From Mesorhizobium sp. ORS 3324 (lineage in GTDB: Bacteria > Pseudomonadota > Alphaproteobacteria > Rhizobiales > Rhizobiaceae): a stretch of DNA of 56,279 nucleotides. Of this stretch, positions 40,104 to 51,254 are shown one piece after another; the stretch's first letter is position 1, and each line of letters starts with the position of its first letter. The notes under the pieces are model-generated. The model did not search any database. It was not told the DNA's origin and saw only the letters and a list, made by a program, of their open reading frames with translations. A program made the position numbers and the translations under genes. The stretch lies in assembly GCA_000824825.2 (NCBI GenBank), contig LM655190.1, positions 3,370-59,648 on the forward strand, given 5' to 3'.

Positions 40104-40150
40104 TGCATGTCGTTCTCCCAAAACCGCTTCGCACTTTTGGGCGACATGCA
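40104..40150. repeat. Single 47-nt hairpin repeat unit
   Basis: Same architecture and length as the units at 3566-3794. The outer stem here is TGCATGTCG/CGACATGCA, the bulge TTCT, the inner stem CCCAAAA/TTTTGGG and the loop CCGCTTCGCAC. The C-to-T change in the left arm is matched by G-to-A in the right arm, so base pairing is kept. Confidence 0.9.
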
Positions 40151-40218
40151 TTGATTTTCCTATATTGGCTTCTGCAGGAAGCGGCAATCATTTTGCCGCT
40201 CGTGGAGCAGGGCCCGGC

Positions 40219-41124
40219 ATGACGCTTGAATTCGACACACGCTTCGATCCCGCCTACGGCCAGGCGGTCATGGTCGCGCCAGATGTGGCGCGCATCACCG
40301 CCAGGAATCCGAGCCCGTTCACCTTCCACGGCACCAACAGCTATCTCGTCGGCCGCGACACGCTCGCGGTGATCGATCCCGGACCGAATGACGATGCGCA
40401 TCTCGCAACGCTGCTCGCGGCGATCGGCGGCAGGCCGGTCAGCCACATCTTCGTCAGCCATACCCATCGCGACCATTCGCCGCTCGCGGCGCGGCTGAAG
40501 GAGCGCACAGGCGCCACTGTGCTTGCCGAAGGTCCGCACCGGCCGGCGCGGCGGCTGCGCATCGGCGAGGTGAACCCGCTCGATGCCAGCGCCGACTTGG
40601 GCTTCAAGCCCGATGTCGCGCTGGCGGATGGCTCCCTCAGCCACGGCGACGGCTGGGCGATCCGCACGGTGCTGACGCCCGGCCACACCGCAAACCATGC
40701 CGCCTTTGCGCTCGAAGGCACCGGCATCCTGTTCTCGGCCGACCATGTCATGGCCTGGGCGACCTCCATCGTCGCGCCGCCGGACGGCGCGATGGCCGAC
40801 TATATGCAATCGCTCGACAAGCTGATTGAGCGCGAGGACCGCCTGCTGTTGCCCGGCCATGGCGGCGCGGTGACCCAGCCCCGCAGCTTCATGCGCGGGC
40901 TGAAGGCGCACCGCAAGATGCGCGAGCGGGCGATCCTGGAGCGCATCGCAAATGGCGATCGGACAATCCGGGACATGGTCGCTGCAATCTATCGCGACAC
41001 CGACCCGCGGCTGCACGGCGCCGCCGGGCTCTCGGTGCTCGCCCATCTCGAGGACCTTGTGGCGCGCGGCCTCGTTGCCACCGAAGGCGACCCGGCGATC
41101 GACGGCATCTTCACGCCGGCATGA
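40219..41124 (+). CDS. MBL-fold metallo-hydrolase (LACTB2-like)
   Basis: A 301-aa beta-lactamase-fold hydrolase. The zinc motif SHTHRDHSP lies about residues 81-88; VLTPGHTANHAAF and LFSADHVMAW supply further metal ligands, and LLPGHGGAV the last. About residues 215-300 form a short winged-helix-like tail (RERAILERIANGDRTIRDM), as in LACTB2 endoribonuclease-like proteins. ATG 40219; the frame opens 54 nt earlier without a better site. Flanked by palindromic repeats on both sides. Substrate unknown. Confidence 0.88.
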   Translation: MTLEFDTRFDPAYGQAVMVAPDVARITARNPSPFTFHGTNSYLVGRDTLAVIDPGPNDDAHLATLLAAIGGRPVSHIFVSHTHRDHSPLAARLKERTGATVLAEGPHRPARRLRIGEVNPLDASADLGFKPDVALADGSLSHGDGWAIRTVLTPGHTANHAAFALEGTGILFSADHVMAWATSIVAPPDGAMADYMQSLDKLIEREDRLLLPGHGGAVTQPRSFMRGLKAHRKMRERAILERIANGDRTIRDMVAAIYRDTDPRLHGAAGLSVLAHLEDLVARGLVATEGDPAIDGIFTPA

Positions 41125-41139
41125 ATTATTTTTTTACGT

Positions 41140-41180
41140 AATTCCGGACGGAAAAACCGCGATACACTTTTTCTGGAATT
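41140..41180. repeat. Hairpin repeat, AATTCC family
   Basis: Outer stem AATTCC/GGAATT, 5' bulge GGAC, inner stem GAAAAA/TTTTTC, 11-nt loop CCGCGATACAC. It stands between the ends of the MBL gene and the convergent DUF1499 gene, so it may also act in termination. Confidence 0.8.
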
Positions 41181-41183
41181 GCT

Positions 41184-41969
41184 CTATTCGGCCGGCGCCG
41201 CGCCGACCTGGCCGGCGACCTCCTGGTCGAGCTCGGCGAGGAACTCGGTGATGCGGGCGGCGTTGTCGCCGAGGTCGTAGCGGCCATAGCGCGAGGCCGA
41301 GCGCATGTCGACGATGACCGAATCCCCGTCGTCGGTGATGCGAATGGCGACGTCGGCCGGCAGGCCGAGCACGAAGCCCCTGGCGACCGCATTGATGGTC
41401 GCCTCGCTCTGGCCGTTGATATCCGGATAAGGCGCGGTCAGCTGCCAGTCGCGCCGGTCGAGCACGGTTTCGACCGCGTCGATCACGGTTTCAAAGGGCA
41501 AGTTGTAGCTGCGCCCGGTGACCAGCGGATAGGCCTGCGCCTGCAGGCTCTGCTCGCCGGGCGTCGGCGGCGACAGCGCGTTCATGTCGCCGGTCCGGTC
41601 GCTGGTGTCGAGCACCGGCGGGTCGTCGAGATCGGTCGAGATGTCGCGCAGCGGCGGATAGATCGTCGCCCAATAGGCGGCGACGCCGAATGGGGCGAGC
41701 ACCAGCAGCGCCAGCAGCGCGCCGACGCTGAGATCGCGTCCGCCGCGGTCACCGAAATTCCACAGCCTCGACAGCGCGAGCCCGGCGAGCAGCAGCGCAA
41801 GCGCGGCAAGCAGCGCGACGATCGCCAGCACCCACAGGAATGGGGGCGTGTCGACGAGGTCGAGCCGATAGCCGGCGACGACAGTCAGCAGCAAGACGAG
41901 CGAGAACGCTCCGATCCGCCGCGACCAGCCGGCCGCCCTCGACATCTGCCGTTCAGGAATAGCTACCAT
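41184..41969 (-). CDS. DUF1499 domain membrane protein
   Basis: A 261-aa protein. Three hydrophobic segments lie about residues 18-38, 44-66 and 80-100. Next comes an extracytoplasmic part containing the DUF1499 signature, seen here as [17 protein letters not shown] and [19 protein letters not shown]. Function unknown. ATG 41969 is used; the ATG at 41945 is an alternative and neither has a strong ribosome site. The 3' end lies directly beside the hairpin repeat. Confidence 0.85.
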   Translation of the reverse strand: MVAIPERQMSRAAGWSRRIGAFSLVLLLTVVAGYRLDLVDTPPFLWVLAIVALLAALALLLAGLALSRLWNFGDRGGRDLSVGALLALLVLAPFGVAAYWATIYPPLRDISTDLDDPPVLDTSDRTGDMNALSPPTPGEQSLQAQAYPLVTGRSYNLPFETVIDAVETVLDRRDWQLTAPYPDINGQSEATINAVARGFVLGLPADVAIRITDDGDSVIVDMRSASRYGRYDLGDNAARITEFLAELDQEVAGQVGAAPAE

Positions 41970-42001
41970 TTTTCGCCGTGCTGCCCGACCCGGGCCGAGA
42001 C

Positions 42002-42044
42002 TTAGCGCAGTTCAGCGTTTGGTGGAATCGCTGAATTGCGCTAA
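42002..42044. repeat. 43-nt near-perfect palindrome
   Basis: 16-nt arms TTAGCGCAGTTCAGCG and CGCTGAATTGCGCTAA pair with a single mismatch position around TTTGGTGGAAT. It lies between the start of the DUF1499 gene and another hairpin repeat. It has no A/T tail typical of a terminator. Probably another dispersed repeat family. Confidence 0.8.
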
Positions 42045-42058
42045 CGGCTTGTTTTTAC

Positions 42059-42102
42059 GCAATTCCGGACGGAAAACCGCTGCGCGCTTTTCCTGGAATT
42101 GC
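42059..42102. repeat. Hairpin repeat, AATTCC family
   Basis: Outer stem GCAATTCC/GGAATTGC, 5' bulge GGAC, inner stem GGAAAA/TTTTCC, 11-nt loop CCGCTGCGCGC. A sister copy of the element at 41140-41180, in the same orientation. It lies just past the acyl-CoA ligase stop. Confidence 0.85.
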
Positions 42103-42149
42103 TCTAGAGGTTTTTGCGTCGGGCTTGAAGCCGAAAGATTGAACAATCC

Positions 42150-43778
42150 TCAATCCGTCGGCAGGCGGTACTCCCTGAACTGCTGGCGCAAGGTGGTCTT
42201 CTGGATCTTGCCGGTGGCTGTGTGGGGAATCTCGCCGACGAAGGCGACGTCGTCGGGCATCCACCATTTGGCCACCTTGCCGCTCATGAAGGTCAGGATA
42301 TCGCTCTTGCTCGGCTCCTTGCCGGGCTTCAGCACGACAACCAGCAGCGGCCGCTCTCCCCATTTGGAATGCGGCACGCCGATCGCCGCCGCCTCCGCCA
42401 CATCGGGATGGCCGACGGCAAGGTTCTCGAGATCGATGGTGGAGATCCATTCGCCGCCCGATTTGATAACATCCTTGGCGCGGTCGGTGATCTGCATATA
42501 GCCGCTGGCGTCGATATGCGCGACGTCGCCGGTGTCGAACCAGCCGTCGGCGTCGAACTGCTCTGAGCCGACGCCGCCATAATAGGCGCGCGCGACGGCC
42601 GGTCCGCGCACCTTGAGACGCCCGAAGGTCTTGCCATCCCAGGGCAGCGCGTTGTTCTCGTCGTCGGTCACCTTCATCTCGACGCCGAAAGGCGGATGGC
42701 CCTGCTTGCCCTGGACATCGAGCCGGGCATCGCCCGTCAGCCCTTCATATTCCGGCTTCATGGTGCAGAGCGTGCCGAGCGGCGACATCTCGGTCATGCC
42801 CCAGGCATGCACGACCTGGACCTCGTATTTGTCCTGGAATTTTGCAGTGATGGCGCGCGGACAGGACGAACCGCCGATGACGACCTTGTTGAGATGAGGC
42901 AGCTTCTTGCCGGTCTCCTCCAGATATTGCAGCAGCATCATCCACACCGTCGGCACGGCGGCGCTGAAAGTGACCTTCTCGGTGTCGAGCAGTTCGTAGA
43001 TCGAGGCGCCGTCCATCTTGCAGCCGGGCATCACCAGCTTGGCGCCGATCATCGGCGCGCTCTGGCCAAGGCCCCAGGCATTGGCGTGGAACATCGGCAC
43101 CACCGGGAGGATCACATCCCGCGCCGATATGCCCATGGCGTCCGGCATGGCGGCGATCATGGCGTGAAGGACGTTGGAACGATGGCTGTAGAGAACGCCT
43201 TTCGGGTCGCCCGTCGTGCCGGAGGTGTAGCACATGCCGGCGGCGGTGTTCTCGTTGAAGCTCTTCCAGGCGAAACCCCCTTCCGCCTCGGCCAGCCATT
43301 CCTCATAGGCAACGGCGTTCGGCAAGGATGTTTGCGGCATATGCGCCCGGTCGGTCAGCACAATCACCTGCCTCAGCGACCTGACCTGGCCGGCGATCTT
43401 TTCCAGCAGCGGCACAAAGGTCAGGTCGACGAAGATCGCCTCGTCCTCGGCATTGTTCATGATCCACGCGATCTGTTCGGGAAAGAGACGCGGATTGAGC
43501 GTGTGATAGATCGCGCCGATGCCCATGATGCCATACCAGGCCTCAAGGTGGCGGGCGGTATTCCAGGCAAGCGTGGCAATGCGGTCGCCGAGCACGAAGC
43601 CGTCGCGCTCCAGCCGCTCGGCCACTTTGAGCGCCCGATGATGGATATCGGCGTAGGTGGTGCGCACGATCGGCCCCTCGATCGAACGCGACACGATCTC
43701 GCGTCTCCCATGCTGCCGTTCGGCGTTGTCGATGAGCTTATGACAGAGCAGCGGCCATTCCTGCATCAATCCGAGCAT
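42150..43778 (-). CDS. Fatty acyl-CoA ligase (AMP-forming)
   Basis: A 542-aa ANL-superfamily ligase. The AMP-binding P-loop is [18 protein letters not shown]5 is [12 protein letters not shown]7 is [13 protein letters not shown], and the A10 lysine is in [12 protein letters not shown]. Similarity to medium/long-chain acyl-CoA ligases (AlkK/FadD type) is the best fit. ATG 43778 follows GGGGAGGAAC. Standing alone, its physiological acid is not evident. Confidence 0.92.
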   Translation of the reverse strand: MLGLMQEWPLLCHKLIDNAERQHGRREIVSRSIEGPIVRTTYADIHHRALKVAERLERDGFVLGDRIATLAWNTARHLEAWYGIMGIGAIYHTLNPRLFPEQIAWIMNNAEDEAIFVDLTFVPLLEKIAGQVRSLRQVIVLTDRAHMPQTSLPNAVAYEEWLAEAEGGFAWKSFNENTAAGMCYTSGTTGDPKGVLYSHRSNVLHAMIAAMPDAMGISARDVILPVVPMFHANAWGLGQSAPMIGAKLVMPGCKMDGASIYELLDTEKVTFSAAVPTVWMMLLQYLEETGKKLPHLNKVVIGGSSCPRAITAKFQDKYEVQVVHAWGMTEMSPLGTLCTMKPEYEGLTGDARLDVQGKQGHPPFGVEMKVTDDENNALPWDGKTFGRLKVRGPAVARAYYGGVGSEQFDADGWFDTGDVAHIDASGYMQITDRAKDVIKSGGEWISTIDLENLAVGHPDVAEAAAIGVPHSKWGERPLLVVVLKPGKEPSKSDILTFMSGKVAKWWMPDDVAFVGEIPHTATGKIQKTTLRQQFREYRLPTD

Positions 43779-43969
43779 CTCGGTTCCTCCCCTTTTTTGC
43801 GCCTTCGCGTCGTTGTTTCACGCATTGTGGAATGATCCGGCCGATTGTCCAGCCACCATAAGTCCAAGGCGGTGGATCGATGGAACCGCCCCCGTGAAAC
43901 CCGCCATAATCCGGCCATCGTCGGCGTTAAGTTTCATTAACGGGCTGGGCGGCGAATGGAGAGGTTCGC

Positions 43970-44326
43970 ATGGACGCGCAGCTCGATGAAAAAGCCCTCG
44001 AAAGCACGCTTGCCGAAAGTCTGGACGATCTGACGCCGGACACCAAAACCGTTTCCGACGACGAATTTGCCGAAGTCGTCGGCGGTGCGCTGGAAGCCGT
44101 CGGCGGAACGCTGCTGTTCAAGATGTGCGTCGAAAATGACGGCGAAAGTCAGCATGTCGCCGCCGCATGCGTCGGCGACGGCGGCAACCGCCAGTTCCTG
44201 CTGCTGACGCTGCCGACCTCGGGCGGCGCGCTGAAGGTCGAGACCGCTGCGAGAAGCACCAATCCGGTGGCCGGCATCGCCGCCGCCTATGCGGGTCTCA
44301 TGGACGCGTTCAAGGCCGCGGCCTGA
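43970..44326 (+). CDS. Small acidic protein of unknown function
   Basis: A 118-aa protein with an excellent ribosome site (GGAGAGG eight nt before ATG). The first 35 residues are acidic, ending DDEFAEVVGGALEAVGG, and the rest is small-residue rich with two cysteines (CVENDGE, AACVGDGG). The acidic leader followed by VVGGA superficially recalls double-glycine leaders, but no processing enzyme or transporter is near. It looks cytoplasmic, with no signal peptide. I do not recognise the family. Confidence 0.7.
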   Translation: MDAQLDEKALESTLAESLDDLTPDTKTVSDDEFAEVVGGALEAVGGTLLFKMCVENDGESQHVAAACVGDGGNRQFLLLTLPTSGGALKVETAARSTNPVAGIAAAYAGLMDAFKAAA

Positions 44327-44482
44327 TCGCCGGCATCGGTTAGGACATTATTTTGCCTGAGCGCGATTTCGCGTAACGGTGTTGCCTTGCGCAAGGCGCC
44401 GGCCCGACCCACCTTTGACGGACAAGAGCGGTTCCGAACGGAACCGCCACGCACCTTCCTCAAATGCTGAAGGAGAACCGTC

Positions 44483-44872
44483 ATGGACAAGCGCGCCAAC
44501 CCCGCCCCCGGCTTCCAGCGCAATCCCGACAAGGTGATAACGATCGAGCCCTATCGCGGCGCCGTCACGGTCAGCGCCGGCGACACCGTCATCGCCAGGT
44601 CGACCCGGGCCAGGCTGTTGTCGGAACCGCCCTACCCCGCGGTTTTCTACATCCCCTTCGCCGACATCGATTTCGGCAAGCTCGCCAGGACCGGGCATTC
44701 GACGCATTGTCCCTACAAGGGCGACGCGCGCTATTGGAGCGTGCTGCCGGCCGGCGAAACCGGCAAGGACGCGATGTGGGCCTACGAGCAGCCTTTCGAC
44801 GAGATGGCCGAGATCCGCGATCACGGCGCCTTCTATACGAGCAAAGTGACGGTCGAAGCGGCGCCAGAGTGA
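44483..44872 (+). CDS. DUF427 domain protein
   Basis: A 129-aa protein with the DUF427 core: GDTVIARSTRARLL, PAVFYIPFADID, THCPYKGDARYWSV and AFYTSKVTVE. Function unknown; the fold is a small beta-tent. ATG 44483 is six nt after AGGAGAA. A perfect hairpin (GCGGTTCC/GGAACCGC, 44428-44447) stands just upstream and may be a regulatory or termination element for the preceding small gene. Confidence 0.88.
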   Translation: MDKRANPAPGFQRNPDKVITIEPYRGAVTVSAGDTVIARSTRARLLSEPPYPAVFYIPFADIDFGKLARTGHSTHCPYKGDARYWSVLPAGETGKDAMWAYEQPFDEMAEIRDHGAFYTSKVTVEAAPE

Positions 44873-45014
44873 GGCTGTATTGATATTCAGGTGATGCCGA
44901 CCTGCAAACGGCGAACTCTGCGCTTCCGGTGCTCACGTACTTTTGGTACGCTCCGCTCCGGTTCTCGGAGCCTGCCATTTTCGGCTCGGCCTGACCTGAA
45001 TCTCAACACAGCCT
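44872..45014. repeat. Long imperfect inverted repeat between convergent genes
   Basis: Outer arms of about 30 nt (AGGCTGTATTGATATTCAGG and CCTGAATCTCAACACAGCCT, continuing inward to GCCGA/TCGGC) enclose about 80 nt. The inside contains GTACTTTTGGTAC and two similar GCT(T)CCGGT segments. It starts at the DUF427 stop and ends 16 nt before the deacetylase stop. It looks like a mobile or structured intergenic element, and could end transcription from both sides. Confidence 0.7.
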
Positions 45015-45030
45015 TGCAGGTTAAACCCGG

Positions 45031-45771
45031 TCAGTCCGTGGTGCCGTCGTTGCCGACGTCGTCGGCATCGTCCAGCCGAACGAAGGTCATGCCCTTCTGC
45101 TTCAGGGCGAGCAGGCCCTGGACGACGCCTTCGCCCGCCGCATGGGTCGGCTGGTTGATGTGGGCGATGATGACGTCGCCGTCCTTGGCGGCGGCGATGC
45201 GGCGTGCCGTCTCCTTCGCCCCGAGCAGCGAGCCGCCATCGCCGTTGACCGAGAAGCCGGCGATCTTGAAGCCCAGCTTGCGGATCATCGCGATCGCCGA
45301 AGGGCTGTATTCGGCAGTGGCGCCGCGGAACCATTTCGGCGCCGGGCCGCCGGCGCGGGCGAGCGCGGCGGCACCGGACTGGACTTCGGCCTGAACGGCA
45401 TCGGGACTGCCGGCGCTGCTGATGCCGTGGATCTTGCGCGGGGTGTCGACCGCCGGGATATGACGGCCGCCGTGGTTTTCGAGCTCGAACAGGTCCGGGT
45501 GCGCCCGCATGATCTCGAGCGCGGCGGCGTTGCGCTTCAGCCAGATGCCGGTGACGAAGATGGTCGCCGGGATCCTGTTCTCGACAAGCGCCGAAAGAAT
45601 GCGCGTATCGGTCTGGCCGCCGCAGGCGTCCAGCGTGAGCGCGACCCGGCCGCCGCCGCCCTGCGGCTTGAGATGCAGCGTCGGCTCGAGCAGCGTCGCG
45701 GCATTGCCGGCCGAAACCGGCGCGAGCGACAGCGCGATCGCGCAAAGAGATTTCCGAAGCAGACCCGTCAT
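45031..45771 (-). CDS. Secreted polysaccharide deacetylase-like protein
   Basis: About 246 aa. An N-terminal signal peptide (hydrophobic LCAIALSLAPVSAGNAA) precedes a NodB/CE4-like fold. Motif 1 reads VALTLDACGG where canonical CE4 enzymes have TFDDG. FELENHGGRHIPA resembles motif 2 with its metal histidines, and KWFRGATAEYS and VIIAHIN correspond to motifs 3 and 5. The start is uncertain: ATG 45771 or 45789, with an open frame to 45852. The second Asp of motif 1 is lost, so activity could differ. Confidence 0.82.
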   Translation of the reverse strand: MTGLLRKSLCAIALSLAPVSAGNAATLLEPTLHLKPQGGGGRVALTLDACGGQTDTRILSALVENRIPATIFVTGIWLKRNAAALEIMRAHPDLFELENHGGRHIPAVDTPRKIHGISSAGSPDAVQAEVQSGAAALARAGGPAPKWFRGATAEYSPSAIAMIRKLGFKIAGFSVNGDGGSLLGAKETARRIAAAKDGDVIIAHINQPTHAAGEGVVQGLLALKQKGMTFVRLDDADDVGNDGTTD

Positions 45772-45889
45772 TCTTCCCAAGCCCGGCATGTGGCGCCGTT
45801 CAACGCAGGCGCCAACAAGACCCTGATCTAGGCGAAAATCGGGTCGTCTCACATCCGCAACGCTGCTAGCGCGACAATTTGCGTGGATA

Positions 45890-46993
45890 TCAAACAGCCT
45901 GCCCCAGCGCCGCCTCCGTTTGCGCCAGAAGCTCGCGCGCCGCGCCGACCACGGTATCCACTTCCAAGCGCCAGACGCAGCATGCCTTGCTCGGATCAGT
46001 CCGGCGGCACAAGTCGCCGCCGACGCAATCGCAAGGCATGGACGGCTGCAACGAAATGCTGGGAACGCCGACAGGTCCCCACTGGACCGGACTGGTCAGG
46101 CCGAACAGGCCCACGACCGGAGTGCCGGCCGCCGCCGCCATATGCATCGGGCCGCTCTCATTGCCGACGAACAGCCGTGCCTCCTTGAACAGCGCCAAGA
46201 GCGCTTTCAGTGAGAGCGCGCCGACCAGATTGACGATCGGCGACGACGTGCCGGCCATGATCTTCGCGGCGGTCTCGCTCTCGTCAGGGCCGCCGACAAG
46301 CACCACCTTCAGCGCGGTTTCGCGCGATATCTGGTCGATCGCGGCAGCAAAGCGCTCGGGCTGCCAGCGCCGTCCCGGAAAGTTGGCGCCGGCATGCACA
46401 GCTACGAAACCGTTGCGGTGAAGATCGGATTTTTCCATCAGCGCAAGGATGCGTGCTGTTTCCTGTGGCAGAGGCGCGATCGACGGCACCGTTACACGCA
46501 GGTCCACGCCAAGCGCCTCGAGTGGCGAGAGATAGCGGTAGAGATAATGTTGCTCGCCGTAGCCGAACGGCTTTGCCAAGACATTGGCCGGCTGGCGTTC
46601 GAACCAGCGCAGCCGCTTCTCGCTTGGGCTAAAGCCCACACGGATCGGCGCGTTGATCAGCCCGACGATGAACCGCGACGTTTTCGAATCGGCGAGGTCG
46701 ATCACCATATCGAAACGATGCCGACGCAGCCTCCTTACAGTCTCGACGAACTCTCGCGCCCGCTGCAGCGTCGTGCCGCGCATATGCGAGCGTTTGAAAG
46801 AGACGACTTCCGAAGCGATACCGTGGCCGACAACGAAATCGGCGAGCGCTGCCTCACAGAGGAAGACGATGTTGACGCCGGGATATTCGCGCTGAAGATT
46901 CCCCGCCAGCGTCGAGGCAAGGACGATGTCGCCAATGAATTTCGTCTGCAGGATCAGTATCGATCGGACGGAAGCGCGCGTAATCTGCAACAT
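45890..46993 (-). CDS. GT9 glycosyltransferase (heptosyltransferase-like)
   Basis: A 367-aa GT-B enzyme of the ADP-heptose:LPS heptosyltransferase family. ILILQTKFIGDIVLASTLAG is the family N-terminus; VAVHAGANFPGRRWQPERFA and LFVGNESGPMHMAAAAGTPVVGLFG form the donor site. The C-terminal CDCVGGDLCRRTDPSKACC adds six cysteines, a pattern seen in some rhizobial members. It likely acts in LPS core assembly. ATG 46993. Confidence 0.9.
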   Translation of the reverse strand: MLQITRASVRSILILQTKFIGDIVLASTLAGNLQREYPGVNIVFLCEAALADFVVGHGIASEVVSFKRSHMRGTTLQRAREFVETVRRLRRHRFDMVIDLADSKTSRFIVGLINAPIRVGFSPSEKRLRWFERQPANVLAKPFGYGEQHYLYRYLSPLEALGVDLRVTVPSIAPLPQETARILALMEKSDLHRNGFVAVHAGANFPGRRWQPERFAAAIDQISRETALKVVLVGGPDESETAAKIMAGTSSPIVNLVGALSLKALLALFKEARLFVGNESGPMHMAAAAGTPVVGLFGLTSPVQWGPVGVPSISLQPSMPCDCVGGDLCRRTDPSKACCVWRLEVDTVVGAARELLAQTEAALGQAV

Positions 46994-47114
46994 CTATTTC
47001 TCGCACCGAGGAATTCGCCAGCATAAACTTCTGGGGAATGATGTCGAGATTCAGAACGATCACGCGCACGTTCGCGTGAGCTTCCATACAAAATCGTAAG
47101 GTGGGGCGCGCCGC

Positions 47115-49799
<2,685 letters not shown>

Positions 49800-50020
49800 G
49801 CTCGCCCTCCAGGTCCTTGGAAGTTAGACAACACCCGGACCTGCGCCCGGTTCCCCGCCCTTCCGAACCGAGCGATATGATGCTGCAGTGCGAAACGCAA
49901 GACATCGGAAAAGCAAGCGCCCCCGCTACAATCGATTAAGCAAAAGCCCGCGTCAAAAAGACTTGCCGGTTGATCGCATGCGATATAGAACATAACAAGA
50001 ACAAATGCGGAGTAGCGTGA

Positions 50021-50365
50021 ATGAAACTCAACGGAAAACTCGACTATCTGGAATTGCCGGCGACCGGCGGCACGCTGGACAGCGTCAAGTCGTTCTACAG
50101 CGCGGCGTTCTCCTGGTCGTTCACCGATTACGGGCCGACCTATTCCGCCTTTGCCGAGGGGCTCGACGGCGGCTTCCAGGCCGATGCCGGCGAGGCGTCA
50201 GCCAGGCCGTTGCCCGTGCTCTACTCAAGAAACCTGGAGGAGACGCTGGAAGCGGTCGAGAATGCCGGCGGCAGCATCGTCAAGCCGATCTTTTCCTTCC
50301 CCGGCGGCAGGCGGTTCCATTTCACCGATCCGGCCGGCAACGAGCTCGCCGTCTGGGGCGAATAG
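50021..50365 (+). CDS. VOC family (glyoxalase-fold) protein
   Basis: A 114-aa single-module VOC protein. LDYLELPATGGTLDSVKSFY and FHFTDPAGNELAVWGE mark the two beta-alpha-beta-beta-beta halves; the terminal Glu pattern E-L-A-V-W matches a metal ligand position. No substrate can be assigned. It stands alone, divergent from ppdK with a 221-nt gap. Confidence 0.87.
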   Translation: MKLNGKLDYLELPATGGTLDSVKSFYSAAFSWSFTDYGPTYSAFAEGLDGGFQADAGEASARPLPVLYSRNLEETLEAVENAGGSIVKPIFSFPGGRRFHFTDPAGNELAVWGE

Positions 50366-50500
50366 CAAATCCGAACAGCACCCCGGCGGCGAAGCGACAT
50401 TCTGACCGGTGGATCACCCCGTTTCAGTCGCCATCATGGCATTGAGCTTTCTTCCGCCTCGTCCTATAAGGCCGCGCGCAGCGGGCACGGCCCGGCTGCT

Positions 50501-50575
50501 GGGGCGTCGCCAAGTGGTAAGGCATCGGTTTTTGGTACCGACATTCCCAGGTTCGAATCCTGGCGCCCCAGCCAA
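50501..50575 (+). tRNA. tRNA-Gln (TTG anticodon)
   Basis: Full cloverleaf with encoded CCA. The acceptor TGGGGCG pairs with CGCCCCA, anticodon stem TCGGT/ACCGA holds loop TTTTGGT (anticodon TTG), and the T-arm is CCAGG TTCGAAT CCTGG. 75 nt including CCA (50573-50575). Confidence 0.97.
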
Positions 50576-50685
50576 TACAATTTTTCCTTTTAAAAACAAT
50601 TATTTAGCTAAGATGCCAAAGTCACGACCGGAACAGTTTTGCGGAGCGTAGAACCGTTGCATCCACGCCCGCAAGTCGCAACTGA

Positions 50686-50756
50686 TGCGATCGAAGACGT
50701 TCGACTCTCGACGTCTCCCTTACCAAGAGAGCGCTCTACCACCGAGCTACCGCAGC
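50686..50756 (-). pseudogene. Degenerate tRNA-Thr(GGT)-like relic
   Basis: The 5' two-thirds read like tRNA-Thr: GCTGCGG, D-stem GCTC/GAGC with loop GGTGGTA, and anticodon arm CTCTC-TTGGTAA-GGGAG with anticodon GGT. The T-arm (GAGAG TCGAACG TCTTC) and 3' acceptor (GATCGCA) no longer pair with the 5' strand and no CCA follows. It looks like a decayed or truncated copy, 111 nt from tRNA-Gln on the opposite strand. A tRNA fragment left by an integration event would also fit. Confidence 0.55.
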
Positions 50757-50763
50757 AATCGGC

Positions 50764-51254
50764 CGCCTCAATAGTCGCTGGCGCTTTGAACGCAAGGCGT
50801 CCCGCTGCGCCGCGCACAATGTCACGCCGGTCAGAGTTGAAACGATACTGGCACCAAACACCATGGAACGACCAGCAGCCAACATCGTATCGCAGAGAGT
50901 AACGCCTTTTTGTAGCCGGCGTGGTGCCAGTTTGGATGCGACTTGAAATAGAACCCCCGCGCGTCCTGGCCCCGCTCCGGGGCCAATGGATGCAACTTCG
51001 AGGGCTGGCCCCCTGCCAGGGCGGAAAGGCCGATGGCCCTTCTTCCGCGACTCGGCGCCAATCGCAAGCAGCTATCGAGCGACCGTTTGGGGGCCGAAAG
51101 TGGACAGGCAGGACTTGGCCAGAACGTATGTGCCGCGGGGGAGATGATCTGAGCTGCGGAATCGGACGCATGCCGAGATTCGGTGAGTCCAGAGCCGACA
51201 GGTGATATTTTAGACGATCAGAGGTCTCGGCACGATACATTTGGGAGGACGAAC
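50764..51254. other. Region with no convincing gene
   Basis: About 490 nt between the tRNA relic and the SDR gene. Several overlapping frames are open on both strands, as expected at this GC content, but none has a ribosome site or a domain that I recognise. Its position beside two tRNA features suggests remnant accessory DNA. Confidence 0.45.

Noticed and set aside
43871..43969. EcfG-type stress promoter (GGAAC-N16/17-CGTT) before the small acidic gene
   Set aside because: A GGAAC occurs but no CGTT lies at the right spacing.
50608..51240. 210-codon minus-strand frame
   Set aside because: It runs through the tRNA-like relic, has no ribosome site, and its sequence resembles no family that I know.
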